Position numbers and translations under genes: made by a program | The notes under the pieces: generated by a model | The model's database searches: none | What the model was told of the DNA's origin: nothing | What the model saw: only the letters and a program-made list of their open reading frames with translations | In this document: positions 12,402 to 24,011 of the stretch, piece after piece | How the letters are laid out: every line of letters starts with the position of its first letter | How positions within the stretch are numbered: position 1 is the stretch's first letter | Assembly (NCBI GenBank): GCA_947179155.2 | Contig: OX359264.1 | Location: forward strand, 50,231,702-50,295,701 | DNA length: 64,000 nucleotides | Direction of reading: 5' to 3' | Source: Hedera helix | Taxonomy: Eukaryota; Streptophyta; Magnoliopsida; Apiales; Araliaceae

Positions 12402-13958
12402 AGTGTCTAACATGGATATATTAATTTTAGTTTTCAATTAACCTCCGAACTTGATAGAAATTTCTATATGGATCTCTAAATATATAAAAGTGAACTTCAG
12501 GTTCTTTTCACCAATGATAAAAATCAGTACTTTATATTATTTCTTATTTTTTTCAACGTTGTCTATTGACAATAATTTATAATTGGACCGTTTTTAAGAT
12601 GGAGGATATAGTGAGTATTATATTCAACCATTGGTTCGCCAAATTAAAATATTGTAGCGTGTGTTGATATATGCATGGTTTAATAATAGTTGCACACTTA
12701 AATATATATTTTAGTTTATAACTTATAATTTTGAAATATTTTGTATATTTTAGGATACATACTTCGTGCATGTTAATCTTTACTTATCCAATCAAATATA
12801 CTATGCCCTCAATATGCAACTCAAATGTAGGAAGTAGTTACATGTTGTGATAACACATCGATGACTTAGGGGTATTTATAACCTGCTATCAATAAAGTTT
12901 AAATTCTCGATTAATATATAAATAAAAATGAATCATACTAGTGGATCAAGTGAATATTGGTTACGTCGATCAATTTAAGTTAACATTAATTTCTAGATTT
13001 CATAAAAGTCATCTCCAAAATATGAATCTTTTTTTTTTCCAGTTTTTTTGGGCGCAATGGATGCCTCCTCAGCTCATAGCTCTTATTTTAGACTCAACCC
13101 GAGTTCTAACGACTTACGTATTTACTTGCATATATTTAATAAAAGCAGCAAATGTTGGTCGATGAATATGGGACAATGAATCCTTAGCAGTCGACAGGGG
13201 ATGCCACCTGACTGAGATTGTGGTCCATTAAACATTTAAGCCTCTCAGCTACTGTCACTTACTGATTCTCTATCTAACATTTTTAAAACGTGGGCAATGT
13301 TTAGCATAAAATTAAATTGATAAAAAAGTCGGCCGCATGTTTGTATAATCTAGCTAAAGTATGAAAATGATGTTGATACAACTTTTTGCAGCCTGTCCAA
13401 AATTGAAACTTTCAAATCTCTACCTTTTTTAATATTTTTGTGACTAGGAAATGTAGGGCTTTATATATAAATTAAGCCATAAAGGTCAAATTTTTCGTCC
13501 TCTTTCATTTGTTAATTTTTAATTGCCGTGCAAGAAATTGTGGGGAGAGGAGAAAAGTTTTTTGCACCGCCCCTGAGCTCATGCCACGACCAAATGGATA
13601 GCCGGACTAAGAAAGTCATACATATATACTAGAGTAAATAATTTTGTAGCCGGCCAAAAAAATAAATAATCATAATGCCATAAAAATAATATTGAAAAGT
13701 CAATGACACGTGTGGAATTATAGTTTACGGGAAATAATATTACAAGAACAATAAACGTCACAATATGGTTGAATGAATGGCTCATAACGATAAGAAATTA
13801 TAAACTATTACAGAATCAGTATTCGTCTCACAACAAGAAGGAAAGAAAACCTCACTATAATAAAGAAATTAATACAGACTATTACAATTAATATTAGAAA
13901 ACTTAGATTCTATGAATAAGAATAATTAATAAAAGAACAACTAAACTCATAATAAAGA

Positions 13959-13977
13959 GGGGGGTGGGGGGCGGGGG
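13959..13977 (+). other. G-rich tract with quadruplex potential
   Basis: Runs of 6, 6 and 5 G are separated by single bases (T, C). Four GGG blocks can be formed, so an intramolecular G-quadruplex is possible. The tract lies in a segment missing from copy 2. Confidence 0.6.
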
Positions 13978-15461
13978 TTAAGGAAAGACAAACTTCCAGT
14001 ATTGTAAATTAATGGAACATGAGATCTAGATCGATGTCGTAATGATTCAGTTTAAAGCACCGTGCAATATCTCATTAGTACATGAAATTACAGTTGCATG
14101 CATGTTTTTGAAACAAAAATATAGTTAAATGTGGGGATTCTGATAACAAAATAATACAAAAAAGTTGCAATATATTTTGTCAATTTGTGTATTTAATTTA
14201 TTCAGTTTTGCAACCGCAGAATATCCCACTACTAATTGGTAAGATGTCTTCAGAAAAAAAATAAAGAAAAACTCTTTCCTCCGTCGTAAATTGCGGAAGT
14301 ATTCTCTAAATTTGTCAGGATTCAATGCTCTCAAAATTATAAAGTGGTCATGTGTGTGTGCAAATAAATAGCTATGCTTGAATAAAAAAAAATAAAAAAA
14401 ATAACGCTTAAATGCACTTATAATAGTTCAAGTTTATATAGATGGTACTTCATGTATTAAACTGGGTAAGAAATTCTTCTAATTTTGATTAAACACTTGC
14501 CATCAGTTTTTTTAAGTTTTAGATGATTTTGTTATTTTTTGAAGTTTCAAAAGGTTGTACTTAATTCTCTCAAAACCATAGCCGCCCCACCGCGCGTCAA
14601 ACTTTGTTTGTTTGAATAAAATTAATTTTTAATTTATTATTATTATCATATTCTTTTTTATTAATTTTCTTAGTTGCAAATACTTTTCTTTTACTATTTT
14701 AAATGCGCTTTTTTTTATTACCAAACATTAATAACATCTAAAAAAAATTGCTAATAAGTAGTAAGCAAGAATAGTAATATCATTTTTTTTATCAAATCTC
14801 AAATACCACTTATAAAAATATCCACAAAGTCCGAGAAATGAATGTTAGAAACAGTATGTAACATGTACAACAAATGCTTACTGTAAAGATAAATCTATAC
14901 GCATAATAATTAAATATTATATCAAGTAATCTATTCGTTTATTTCATTAAAAAGTTAAAACATAACACAAATTTTAATATCATATTTTATTTTTTAATAA
15001 TATAAATAAATATAATATTTAATTATTATATGTTTATATTTATTCTTCAATTAATATTTACAGTACACTACATATCCGGATGCTCTGGGCATTACTTAAT
15101 ATTCCGAGTTAATTAACACCATAGCATTAATTGCTCAAAAAATTATGTGAATGTGTGTGTCGACTGTTTGAATTGTATGCTATAGTTAATTTGCCGACAC
15201 GAGCCGAAAGTATACATGTTGAAAAGGCAGCGATGTAGATGCCGACATCTAAATTAACACTAAATGGCAACGGGAGGAGAGTTGATCAAGCGTCCCGCTA
15301 CTCCCCCAGTCCCCATCACACAAGGATGTACCAACTTTATTTAATGGCACAGAGGATACTAGCTATAGTGGGATCAGCCAAATAAAGGTGACAAACTGTA
15401 AATTTAGACTTTTCAGTTTAAATGTGATTAGGTTAAAAAGTGAAGTTGAATGTCTAAATCA

Positions 15462-16061
15462 ACTTCGGCAAATAATCGAAAAGTCTGTGCGTCGCGTGCA
15501 AAAGATATTAATATATACTTAGAATTCAATTTGACCTAAAAATTTAAAACTATTAGGTCATAGACCCATTAATTATGTATATTAGTCTTTTATTCCTTTA
15601 TTATTTCTCTGATGTGGCATGCTAACTAACTTGTAATATTTTAACAATCTCTCCCTCACAATTAAATTCATCACATTAAGAGTCCCCTCTCACACGTCTC
15701 TTCAATCACCAAACTCCCATTCTTATCTAACTATTTTGGATCATTTTTCTCCCTTGAGAGTCAATTTTCTTAAAGAATTAAACATCTTCTCCCATCGTGT
15801 ATCTTTGTGAACAGATTCACTAGCTTGAGTTCTATATGTTGTAGAACTCTGATACCAATTATTGGTGGAAGAATCAAGGAGCCTGCACATCACATGCACA
15901 TACACAATGCACTAACACCAATGTTTGGAACTCAACTTGACTCAAAATCTTACGTTATTAAGTCTTAGGCTTATTTATGTATATTAAGTTTTTACTCTTT
16001 CATTATTTCTCTGATACAGAACTCTAATTCATTTGTAATATTCTAATATCAATTTCTAACA
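15462..16061 (-). mobile_element. TRIM (terminal-repeat retrotransposon in miniature), copy 1
   Basis: Two LTR-like repeats of about 190-200 bp (about 15462-15646 and 15860-16061) flank only about 213 bp of internal sequence. On the minus strand the internal part starts with a PBS-like TTGGTATCAGAG (15848-15859, tRNA-iMet type) next to one LTR and ends with a purine tract (complement of tctctccctcaca, 15648-15660) next to the other. That is the minimal cis set of a non-autonomous LTR element. There is no coding sequence. It lies within the duplicated block, so it inserted before the duplication. Confidence 0.75.
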
Positions 16062-17209
16062 TAAATAATTTATTATCGTTTTTAGACATCGAGATTATGT
16101 TGCCCTAATAATTAACTCTTATTATTCTATCGAATCAAAGTTGTAAGTTGTTGGGTAGGATTTGCTTAATTTTATCTATATTGTTATTAATAAAATTCAA
16201 ACCAAAAATATAATAAAAAAAATGTACTAATGACACAAAAATCACGAGCCAAGATCCTACTCCCAAATCTTATAAACAAATATAAAACGTTTCCCATTCT
16301 TTCAATACTTTAATCGGTCGGGGTAGAGAATCACAAGCTTTGGGGTACCACCAAGGAAATGCCATATATAATATATCTAGTGTGATTCTGATCAGGACTA
16401 GGCCGTTAATATACTAGAAATTTTTGAAGTTTTAAATGTAATGTTTATTTTGTTAAGATGGCATCAAATCATTCTTTTTAAAGATCTTGGGGTAACGTTT
16501 GTTCACGCTTCACTTCACTCCCTCTCATTCAAATATATATAAATATATTGTTAACTATTTCATTTATATAATGTCTTGAACATAAAAAATTGTGTAACAT
16601 GAGAAGAGATCCGGGAGGATTTCATGAAAGGGGTAGTCGATTTTAAGCTGTCTATTTCAAATGATATTTTTTATACAAATATAATCTAATTATAAAATCT
16701 GCTATATAAATACCAAAATATATAAATGTGTAAATTCTTATATTAATTTACACACACACACAAATACACACATTATTAAGATATCGCGTGACAATAAAAT
16801 CTCAAAACGGATCACATGGTGAAAGATTGAGAACGTATAATATAATGTTCTAATACACCATAAATTTTATAGGTTAATCTTTTGAGTTAAGATCGATGTG
16901 ATTTCATATGCGCATATATGAGTTGGATATTCACATAATACATATAATACATACACACACATACACGTATACTCCCTTCTTTATAAAATTAAAAGTATTT
17001 ACAAAACTTGTTGACGAAAATTAATTTTATTTTTCTAGATATATCCCTAACATTGCCAAAAATGTAATAATGGCGGCATATTATTATTCAACTTAATTTT
17101 CTAGCTATGTCTCTAACATTGCTAAAAACGTAATAATTGCGGCATAGTATTATTCTGCTTAACTAAGATATAAGTAACGATATACTATTATAAATTTGAT
17201 GTCACTTTA

Positions 17210-17211
<2 letters not shown>

Positions 17212-17294
<83 letters not shown>
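17212..17294. repeat. Compound (TA)n(GA)n microsatellite
   Basis: (TA)20 is followed directly by (GA)21. The corresponding place in copy 2 (about 40016) has only a short TA run, so it expanded after the duplication. Confidence 0.95.
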
Positions 17295-17296
<2 letters not shown>

Positions 17297-17646
17297 TATA
17301 TAATTAAAGAAGAATTTAAAAAATATCTATCTTAATTTTGAAACGGATGAAAACATATACCCATCGCAGAAAAAATTGCTTGATTATTAGGGGTGAGAAA
17401 AAAAATTGAAAAAAATTCGTATAACCAAATTGCAAAAAATCTTAATCAATGGAAAATTAGATAAAGCGAAACCAAAAAAATTAAACTGCATATTTGGTTA
17501 TAACAGTTATTAGTGAAAATAACATCAAATTAACCGATCGAACTGTACCAATATATATGTATACACACACGCGCGCGCAAATAGACACCAACATATGTAT
17601 GATAAAATTCTAGTATATGATTACTAACTTAATAATATAAAGTATA

Positions 17647-17702
17647 AAGTATTCCCGCCCGTCACGCGGGTGACCCGGGTTCGATCCCCGGCAACGGCGC
17701 CA
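17647..17702 (+). ncRNA. tRNA-Asp(GUC) 3' fragment with CCA, fused to an LTR (extended PBS)
   Basis: These 56 nt correspond to a plant tRNA-Asp from the 3' side of its D arm to the end. They include the anticodon arm (CCCGC, loop with GTC, GCGGG), variable loop, T arm (GGTTCGATCC) and acceptor 3' strand, and end in CCA. Compared with the tRNA as I know it there is one difference, C instead of T at the base before the anticodon. Plant nuclear tRNA genes do not encode CCA, so the copy came from mature tRNA. Its last 18 nt are the complement of the usual TGGCGCCGTTGCCGGGGA primer site of Athila/Tat-type elements. The D arm and 5' half are missing, so this is not a working tRNA gene. Confidence 0.8.
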
Positions 17703-18814
17703 AAATTTGGTGTGATGTCGCAAACACCCAAAAATAAAATCTTACTTTGAAAAAAATAAATATGTAGTAGTGCAAGTAAGAGTCGATCTCACAGAGAATG
17801 ATTATTTAATCTTATGTTTTTGCAAACAAGAATTGGGGTTTTTGAATTAAAGAAATAATTTAAATAAAAGTAACTAAAATAAATATGCAAGTATTTTAAT
17901 GAAATAAATGAGAAGAAAAAGCCTTGGTTTAAGTCAATATCCACCATCAAGAATTTACAACTGATCACTGATGCAAGAATAAATCAATTCATATTTTAAA
18001 TATTCAACGTGGAATAATTACTCCCATTCGAATAATTTTCCTATCTCTCCTTAATTTTAGTTAAGCAGAAACAAGCGATCTAAATAACCCTTACTACTAG
18101 ATAATCTCAGACAAGCGCTAAAGATTTAACCTAGTAGCAGCATAAAGAAATAGAGAGATCGTTGAACTAAACAACACAATCCAAGCGTCTGCATTTAATC
18201 TAGATGAATATTTTTTCTAAGATATAACAATATTTTGATAAGCAAAATAATTATTAACCTTAGTTGCTTCGCAAATTAAAGTGACCAAACAATTACGGAT
18301 TTGATATTTAATTTAGGAGTAGATTTCAACGAATAATAAACTAATATGCATCCTAGCAATTAAACGAATTAATCATAAAATTAAACACAGAAAAATATTC
18401 AATATTCAAAATATAAATTGAACAATTAAAATAAATTAGATCTCACAGTGTATAAATCTTGATGGCTTCAATCACTAACTACTCATAATACTAAAGAATA
18501 CTAAATAATAGAAGAGAGAATTTTTATTCTAAGAAAAGTTGTGTTTTACAATGTATCTCAAGCCCTCTATTTATAGGCTCCATAAACCTCCTAATTTGTC
18601 CAAACCGTAATAGGATTTACAATTAAAAATAAAAGAAAAGTAAAATAATTATTTTCCTAACCCTAATTGAAATTAAAATCTAATTTGGAATCAAATTAAT
18701 GCTAAAATCGCGAAATAATTCTGTTTTCCAGCAATTCCGCGCATCCAAACAGGGCTTTACGCGCTCGGTTGACCAGTCAACGCGCTTCCGCGTCAGGTGA
18801 CGTCAGCGCCCACG

Positions 18815-18831
18815 CCCGCGCATTGCGCGGG
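18815..18831. other. Perfect GC hairpin in LTR
   Basis: CCCGCGCA-T-TGCGCGGG has 8-bp arms and a 1-nt centre. Confidence 0.9.
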
Positions 18832-18895
18832 TTTTATTTTTTTTCTTCTACTGTGTTTCCAAACGACGTTGTTCCACATCGCCGCATAATTTCCT

Positions 18896-18912
18896 CGCGC
18901 GCAATGCGCGCG
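18896..18912. other. Second perfect GC hairpin in the same LTR
   Basis: CGCGCGCA-A-TGCGCGCG has 8-bp arms and a 1-nt centre, 65 bp after the first. Confidence 0.9.
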
Positions 18913-19771
18913 TCCCAGTTTTCGGAATTTACGAAATTGCCCCTCCGTGTTCCAGCTGCTTTAATTACTATTTTGCCACCCAATGCTGGTTATTTACCAA
19001 AATGCCATCAAAGCTTTTCTGAATTTACAAAAATGCCCCCAGAGGTTATTTTTCCTACAAAATCAAATATAAAAATAATATAAAAAATCCTAAAAACACA
19101 TAATAATAAATAAAATACCTAAAACACTAAAAATAAATAAAAATACATAAATAAAAAGAAATATAAAAATACTATAAAATTACCTAAATTAACACAAATT
19201 AACTAAAATCATATAAAACCTATTAAAATCAAAATAAGCTAAGTAATTAAACATTTAAGCACACAATAAATATAAAAACTAAGTATTAGGGCATAAAAAT
19301 ATCGTATAATTTAACCCTATCAATGTTACTAGTGCTTTAGTTATTTAAATAATTTTTTTTTTAGTTGTTCATATCATACATGTATAACAAACTTGTGGAG
19401 AATGTTCATAACTTTTTTTATATAATATAATGTTGTTCCTAAGCTTTAATAATTTTGAAAAAGTATTAGTAGTAATATGAATAGTGAGTAATAGTTGTGC
19501 TTTGAACTTTTATATATTTTTTATTATTAGTTTGTTTAATTTTATTTTTTTATTCTTTGAATATAATATTAATCAGAAAAAAATAATCGTAAAATATTAA
19601 TCAGAATTACTGGTAATCGAATTAATTAATTAATCGCAATTATAATTATTTTTATAATATTAATCACTTGGCTACGATTATATATCTTGTAATCGTATTA
19701 AACCGGACCATGCTTACATGATTTTGTGTTGGTATTTTTAACGAAGTCAACATCTTGTGCATGTTGATGGT

Positions 19772-20279
19772 AGGGGTGCACACAAAATTGAAAATAATCA
19801 AAAAATCAATCGCACCAAATCGAATTGTTAACAAACCAAATCGAAAATCACAAAATCAAAACATATAAAACTAAAAAACCAAAACTATATTGGTCGGTTT
19901 CGGTTTGATTTATTCAAAAATCGAAATTGACCAAACTGACCGAACGCCTTAATATTATAATATAATTTATATACTTTTTTAATAATTATTTATTTTATAT
20001 ATTTATTATATGTTTTTTTTTATAATTTGGTGACATACCAATTCCCTGTTATCCAACAATACATTGCTTTAAAATTTGGTGATATACCAATTTTATCTTT
20101 TATGCTTAAGTTTTAATAACCGAATAAATCGATTAAATTGACCGATTAAACCTATAACCGAATAAATTGATAACTAATTACGAGATAAAAATTTGAGCGA
20201 TTTTGGTTTTAAATTTTTTATAACCGACTTAAATAAATTGTCTTTTTTACCTACCAAACCGATCGTTGTGCATCATTAA
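19772..20279. mobile_element. hAT-like non-autonomous element with 8-bp TSD
   Basis: It is flanked by TTGATGGT (19764-19771 and 20280-20287). The ends share an inverted GCACAA core (aggggtgcacacaa against the complement of ttgtgcatcatt). The interior is made of aaaccgaaaa/tcggttt-type units, typical of GGGTGTGCAATCGGTT plant hAT MITEs. Copy 2 of the duplication (about 40805-40830) has the empty site, which confirms insertion and boundaries. Confidence 0.8.
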
Positions 20280-21015
20280 TTGATGGTGTGTAAATGTGTA
20301 TGTGCAGTAAATATCAAATATGCCAGTGGAGCTTAGTCCGTATATAGTGTATGTATTAGAAAGCACGCAAACGGCTTGAGTTTTTGTAATTTAAAACATG
20401 TTAAAGACGCAAGTATGTACGTTTAATTCAAGGCCAATACTACTTTTTGTTGATTGATTGATTGAAGTAAGCATATATATATATATATGAAAGCTAACAA
20501 TCGGTTGCTGAGCAGCAACCGATTTTTGATCTCTGTCGCAACAGTTTGTTGTGACATGACTAATTTTATAAAGAAATTGACTTCCATTTTGATTATTGAA
20601 ACAGTATTTTTGATAAGCTATTGTTGTGGATAGCCAACCTATACAAAAAGTCTAAGGGGCGGTTTTTAGGATTTTTGCCTCTTCGGCCTGCTAGAGATCA
20701 ATGGTCTAAGGCCACAAGTTAAACTATCTAAGACGGCAAGGAAATGATGGTGCTACAACTTTTTATAGCCTCTCCAGAATTGAAACTTTCAAATATCACT
20801 CTTTCTCTCTCAACTTTTTGTGGGTAGAAATTTGAGTAGGAGTTCACTTTCTTTCTAGAGTGTTAGTTGTCGTGCAAGTTTTCTCATTTTTTTTAGCGTG
20901 CATGTTTTTATGTTATATTTAAATTGTAGACTTACATATGAAAATGAAACGAGTCATATTAATGTTATGTTTAAATCGTAGACTTACAGATTGAATATTT
21001 TATGATTCACAAATC

Positions 21016-21883
21016 AAATCATTATCAAGATATGGGTTAAAGAGTTCGAGTTTATATTGGACCGGTTACGCACGCACGAGCTAAACATTTCAAGGAAGGG
21101 CTTGTTGGTTTAATTTGAGAGGTTTGGGCTGAGCAAAATGCGTCTAATTCAGTTCAAGATGGAGATTTAAAATTGGTTCAAGTAATTAAAGTGAGCCTAA
21201 ATCAAGCAAAACAAAGTGGGAAAAAAAGTTGGGGAAATTTTTGCGACATCAGAGTTTAGCGCGTCTGTCGCAGAAATGAACTAGGTTCAAAACGGCTGGA
21301 GTTGAACGATAGAGAGCTCAGTGAACCCTCAGCGCGACCGGCGCTAAAACGCAATTTCAACTTTTATTTTCTGAATTTTGTAATTTTCAGAATTTTTCTT
21401 AGATTTTGTTTCCTTATTTAATTAAGATTCTTTTGTAATGTTATTTCATATTAATTAGAGGATTAGGAACACATAGAAGTACTATAAATATACATATATA
21501 GCTCTTATAAACAACTTTTGATCATTTAATACATTCTTGAGATGATTTTTTCTTCATCTTTTGGTTATTTGAGAATTTCTAAGCTATTTCTTAGTGCTCT
21601 TGAGAATTATAACTTGACTTATCATTCAACAATACATAGTTAGGTGTGACGTCTTCTACCACATCAATCGTCGATTGTACCGAGGTTCTTGTCTCTTTAT
21701 AGACAACGGGGTTACGTTTCGTTAGTGTCCATTCATCTTAATTTTCCTTACACAAATAATTGTACCAATGTTCTCGCTTCAATATAAGCGACGGGTTGAG
21801 ATGTGCGTATTCCACTAAACAACTTGGCTATAAAACGATTCAGGCAGCGTTCACCTACTGCAAGTGTATTGTAGACCTTATCA
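21016..21883 (+). repeat. 5' direct repeat (LTR) of the composite element
   Basis: It has a TATA box actataaatata (21481-21491) and ends CTTATCA before the PBS. It also contains, at about 21063-21115, codons for a gypsy pol tail (VTHARAKHFKEGLVGLI then stop), so either the LTR proper starts further in (near 21100) or internal sequence was carried over. Against the 3' copy, two Arg codons have become His (CGC to CAC, CGT to CAT), as expected from CpG decay. Confidence 0.65.
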
Positions 21884-22450
21884 GTTGGTATCACAGCTAC
21901 GTTCATAAAGCGGGTTATATATCTCACTTTTATTTTCTTTCTCAAGCTCATCTGCCTTTTCTTTTTCCCACTCAATGTTAAATTTCATCTCAACATGAAT
22001 CAGCAAAACACAAACAACCTTCCCCTTTCCATTGACGTTAACACATTCAAAATCAAGCAATGGCGTTAATGGAATAAAAAGGTCATAACCAACTACATAA
22101 GATGAAAATGCAACTATAGAATCAATATTACAATCATTTACATACTCAACAAATTTAATCTTTCTCTTCCCATCTAGGATAGTATATTTAAAATCGTGTA
22201 ATAACACAAACTCTAATGGAAAAACACTATCCGTATAAAATCGATCACAATCAATGCTAAATGATGACAACTCATTTACAGATTGATCATTATGAAAATA
22301 AGAATATAGACAAGAACAACTAGAATGAATATTATGAAAATAAGAACACTGAAAACGACAACTAGCATGAAAAAAACAAAAATTTTGAAAACGATAAATA
22401 GAATGAAGAAAACAAGATTTTGAAAAAAATAACTTGAATGATGAAAACAA
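21881..22450 (-). pseudogene. Retroelement ORF of unknown family, inverted copy A
   Basis: This 189-codon reading frame on the minus strand has an N-terminal part built from degenerate Cys/Phe/His/Ser repeats (from a repeated aattttgaaaac DNA unit), so it is probably not real protein. The block from about codon 62 on (FSIDCDRFYTDSV, LHDFKYTILDGKRKIKF, VGYDLFIPLTPLLDFE) is conserved, about 78% by eye, with the plus-strand ORF at 27045-27476, and no stop falls within the shared 100 residues. I recognise no domain. It lies directly behind the PBS but points toward the LTR, so the segment was inverted after integration. Confidence 0.5.
21885..21897 (+). other. Primer-binding site (tRNA-iMet type)
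   Basis: TTGGTATCACAGC differs from the usual TTGGTATCAGAGC by one base and follows the LTR end by one nucleotide. Confidence 0.7.
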
Positions 22451-22499
22451 GAATTTTGAAAACGAGATTAAACACCATGATCATAAACTAACTCAACAT

Positions 22500-23810
22500 A
22501 TATCAAATATCCTCCATAGTTTACAATAAAATGACTCTACCAAAGACCTATACAGCGTTAAGTTTTCATCCGAGAGAAAAGAAGAGAGAAAAAGAGAGAG
22601 GATCGAGAGAAGAAAACAAGCCGCGAGCAAGAGAGAAAAACCTTCAGGTTTGTTCAAAAAAAGTGAGGATTTATCTCCTTTTGTTCGATCTTTACACCAT
22701 ATATTGTATCCTACATTAGATTTGAGTGCTATTGTGTTATTTCCATCAATATTAAGGCGAAAATTCGATCTTTCTTTGTGTTGGTGCATATTTCGTAGAT
22801 CTATTAGATTTAATATTTTTATTTTGCTTTAGTAGTTAAATTGATAAATATTCGTTTGTTTGTGCATTTGTTGGGTGGATCTACTGTAGATCCTAAATAT
22901 TTGGCGCATTGTGATTTTAAATATTTTGATTTTGTGTATTTTGAAGTTAGATCCGATGTAGTCGATATATGTTTTATATCTATGGATTAGGGACGGTTAG
23001 AGAGAATTTATTGCGGATGAAATCTCCTCCTAACCTCTCGATGATATCCTTTTAGTTATTTTATAACTTACTTTTGAATGTAATGATTGTGATGCATCTT
23101 TATTGTAAATATGTAAATTTTGGGCCTTAAAACGACATCGATACCGAAAATCGGGTTTAAGGCCCCGCAATAGTGAAATATGTGATTGTGGGCGTTTGGG
23201 GCTATTTAGACGGCTTACATGCCCACAAATAACTCCAACGTCATTTTAATGATTGGTTTTCCCTTTTCGACACGGAAAAAGGATTTTGGAATGAAAAGAT
23301 AAAGATTTTCATAAAATCAATCAAAGTAGGATATTAGATCACTCGTAGGCTAAAATAAAATCGAAAGTATCGGATGAGCTCCATTTCTATTTGACGAAGG
23401 ATTCGAAAACCTTACTTCACAAATGTCATCATTAAAGATTTTGTTATCAAAAAACGAAAGCTTAAAAAATGAACTCTTCAAAACGAATTGAATCCTTCGT
23501 GCATAGGGTCAACAAGATTTCAGAAGTACTTTCGGAAATAAAGCATTCCAAAGATTTTCATAGGCACACACACATACACACGCGCACAAACACACATTTT
23601 AGGTTTTAAAGGAAAGGAAAGCATTAAGATAGCGGTAACCGTATTTCACGGAAGTCGGGGGGTGCCTAACACCTTCCCCTCGCTTAAGCAAGCCCCCGAA
23701 CTCTATGAATCTCGGTTTGCAGACCAACTAATTAAGAGTTACATATGAGCCATCACGATTACGAAAACAAAAAATCGGATGAGTTGGTACATCCATTTCA
23801 AATATACCAA
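22500..23810 (+). mobile_element. Ogre/Tat-like LTR fragment
   Basis: The sequence has the conserved GGTGCCTAACACCTTCCC motif (23661-23678) near the LTR end and is followed by CTGGCGACTCTGGTT, the tRNA-Arg-type primer site of Ogre elements. The purine-rich stretch 22560-22650 and taattt/gatct-rich sequence upstream fit the rest of a long LTR. The left end is not defined. The short ORFs in it (22493-22832, 23739-24016) are chance openings. Confidence 0.65.
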
Positions 23811-23811
23811 C

Positions 23812-23824
23812 TGGCGACTCTGGT
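23812..23824 (+). other. Ogre-type primer-binding site (tRNA-Arg)
   Basis: TGGCGACTCTGGT follows the LTR end by two or three bases. Ogre elements use the related TGGCGACTCTGCTGGGGA. About 180 bp of internal leader follow before the next element starts near 24012. Confidence 0.65.
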
Positions 23825-24011
23825 TAATTGGCTCATCATAAAATCGATCTTTTAAATCCCGTCGACACTCAAGCTGACCGTTTTCCAAAATCACCCTTTT
23901 ACGAAACGAGACGAAAAGAAAAGGGATTTCAAACTTGGAAAAAGGGACAAGAAAAGCACCATATTTTTCTAAAAAAGAAAAAAAACGGCGTCGACACACT
24001 TAAGGTTTCAA

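Larger units (their letters stand above)
17703..19321 (-). mobile_element. Athila/Tat-like LTR, minus strand, next to the tRNA-Asp copy
   Basis: On the minus strand the LTR begins TGATAGGGTTAAATTATACG (19321), has a TATA box (complement of ctatttatag, 18567-18576), and ends ..CATCACACCA, five bases before the primer-site sequence at 17702. A GC-rich island (18740-18915) carries two perfect hairpins. There is no second LTR and no coding region. Compared with the empty site in copy 2 (about 40320-40365), host sequence resumes at atgttactag, no 5-bp duplication is seen, and roughly 25-30 bp of host appear to be missing. The ORF at 18769-19083 lies inside this island and was rejected. Confidence 0.7.

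Noticed and set aside
17647..17702. Functional tRNA-Asp gene
   Set aside because: The acceptor 5' strand and most of the D arm are missing, CCA is encoded, and it abuts an LTR in primer-site position.
18769..19083. 104-codon ORF
   Set aside because: It overlaps the GC-rich part of an LTR in antisense and has an internal DNA repeat. The openness is due to low A/T content.
21748..21981. ORFs across the LTR/PBS junction
   Set aside because: They span the LTR end on both strands and have no family similarity.
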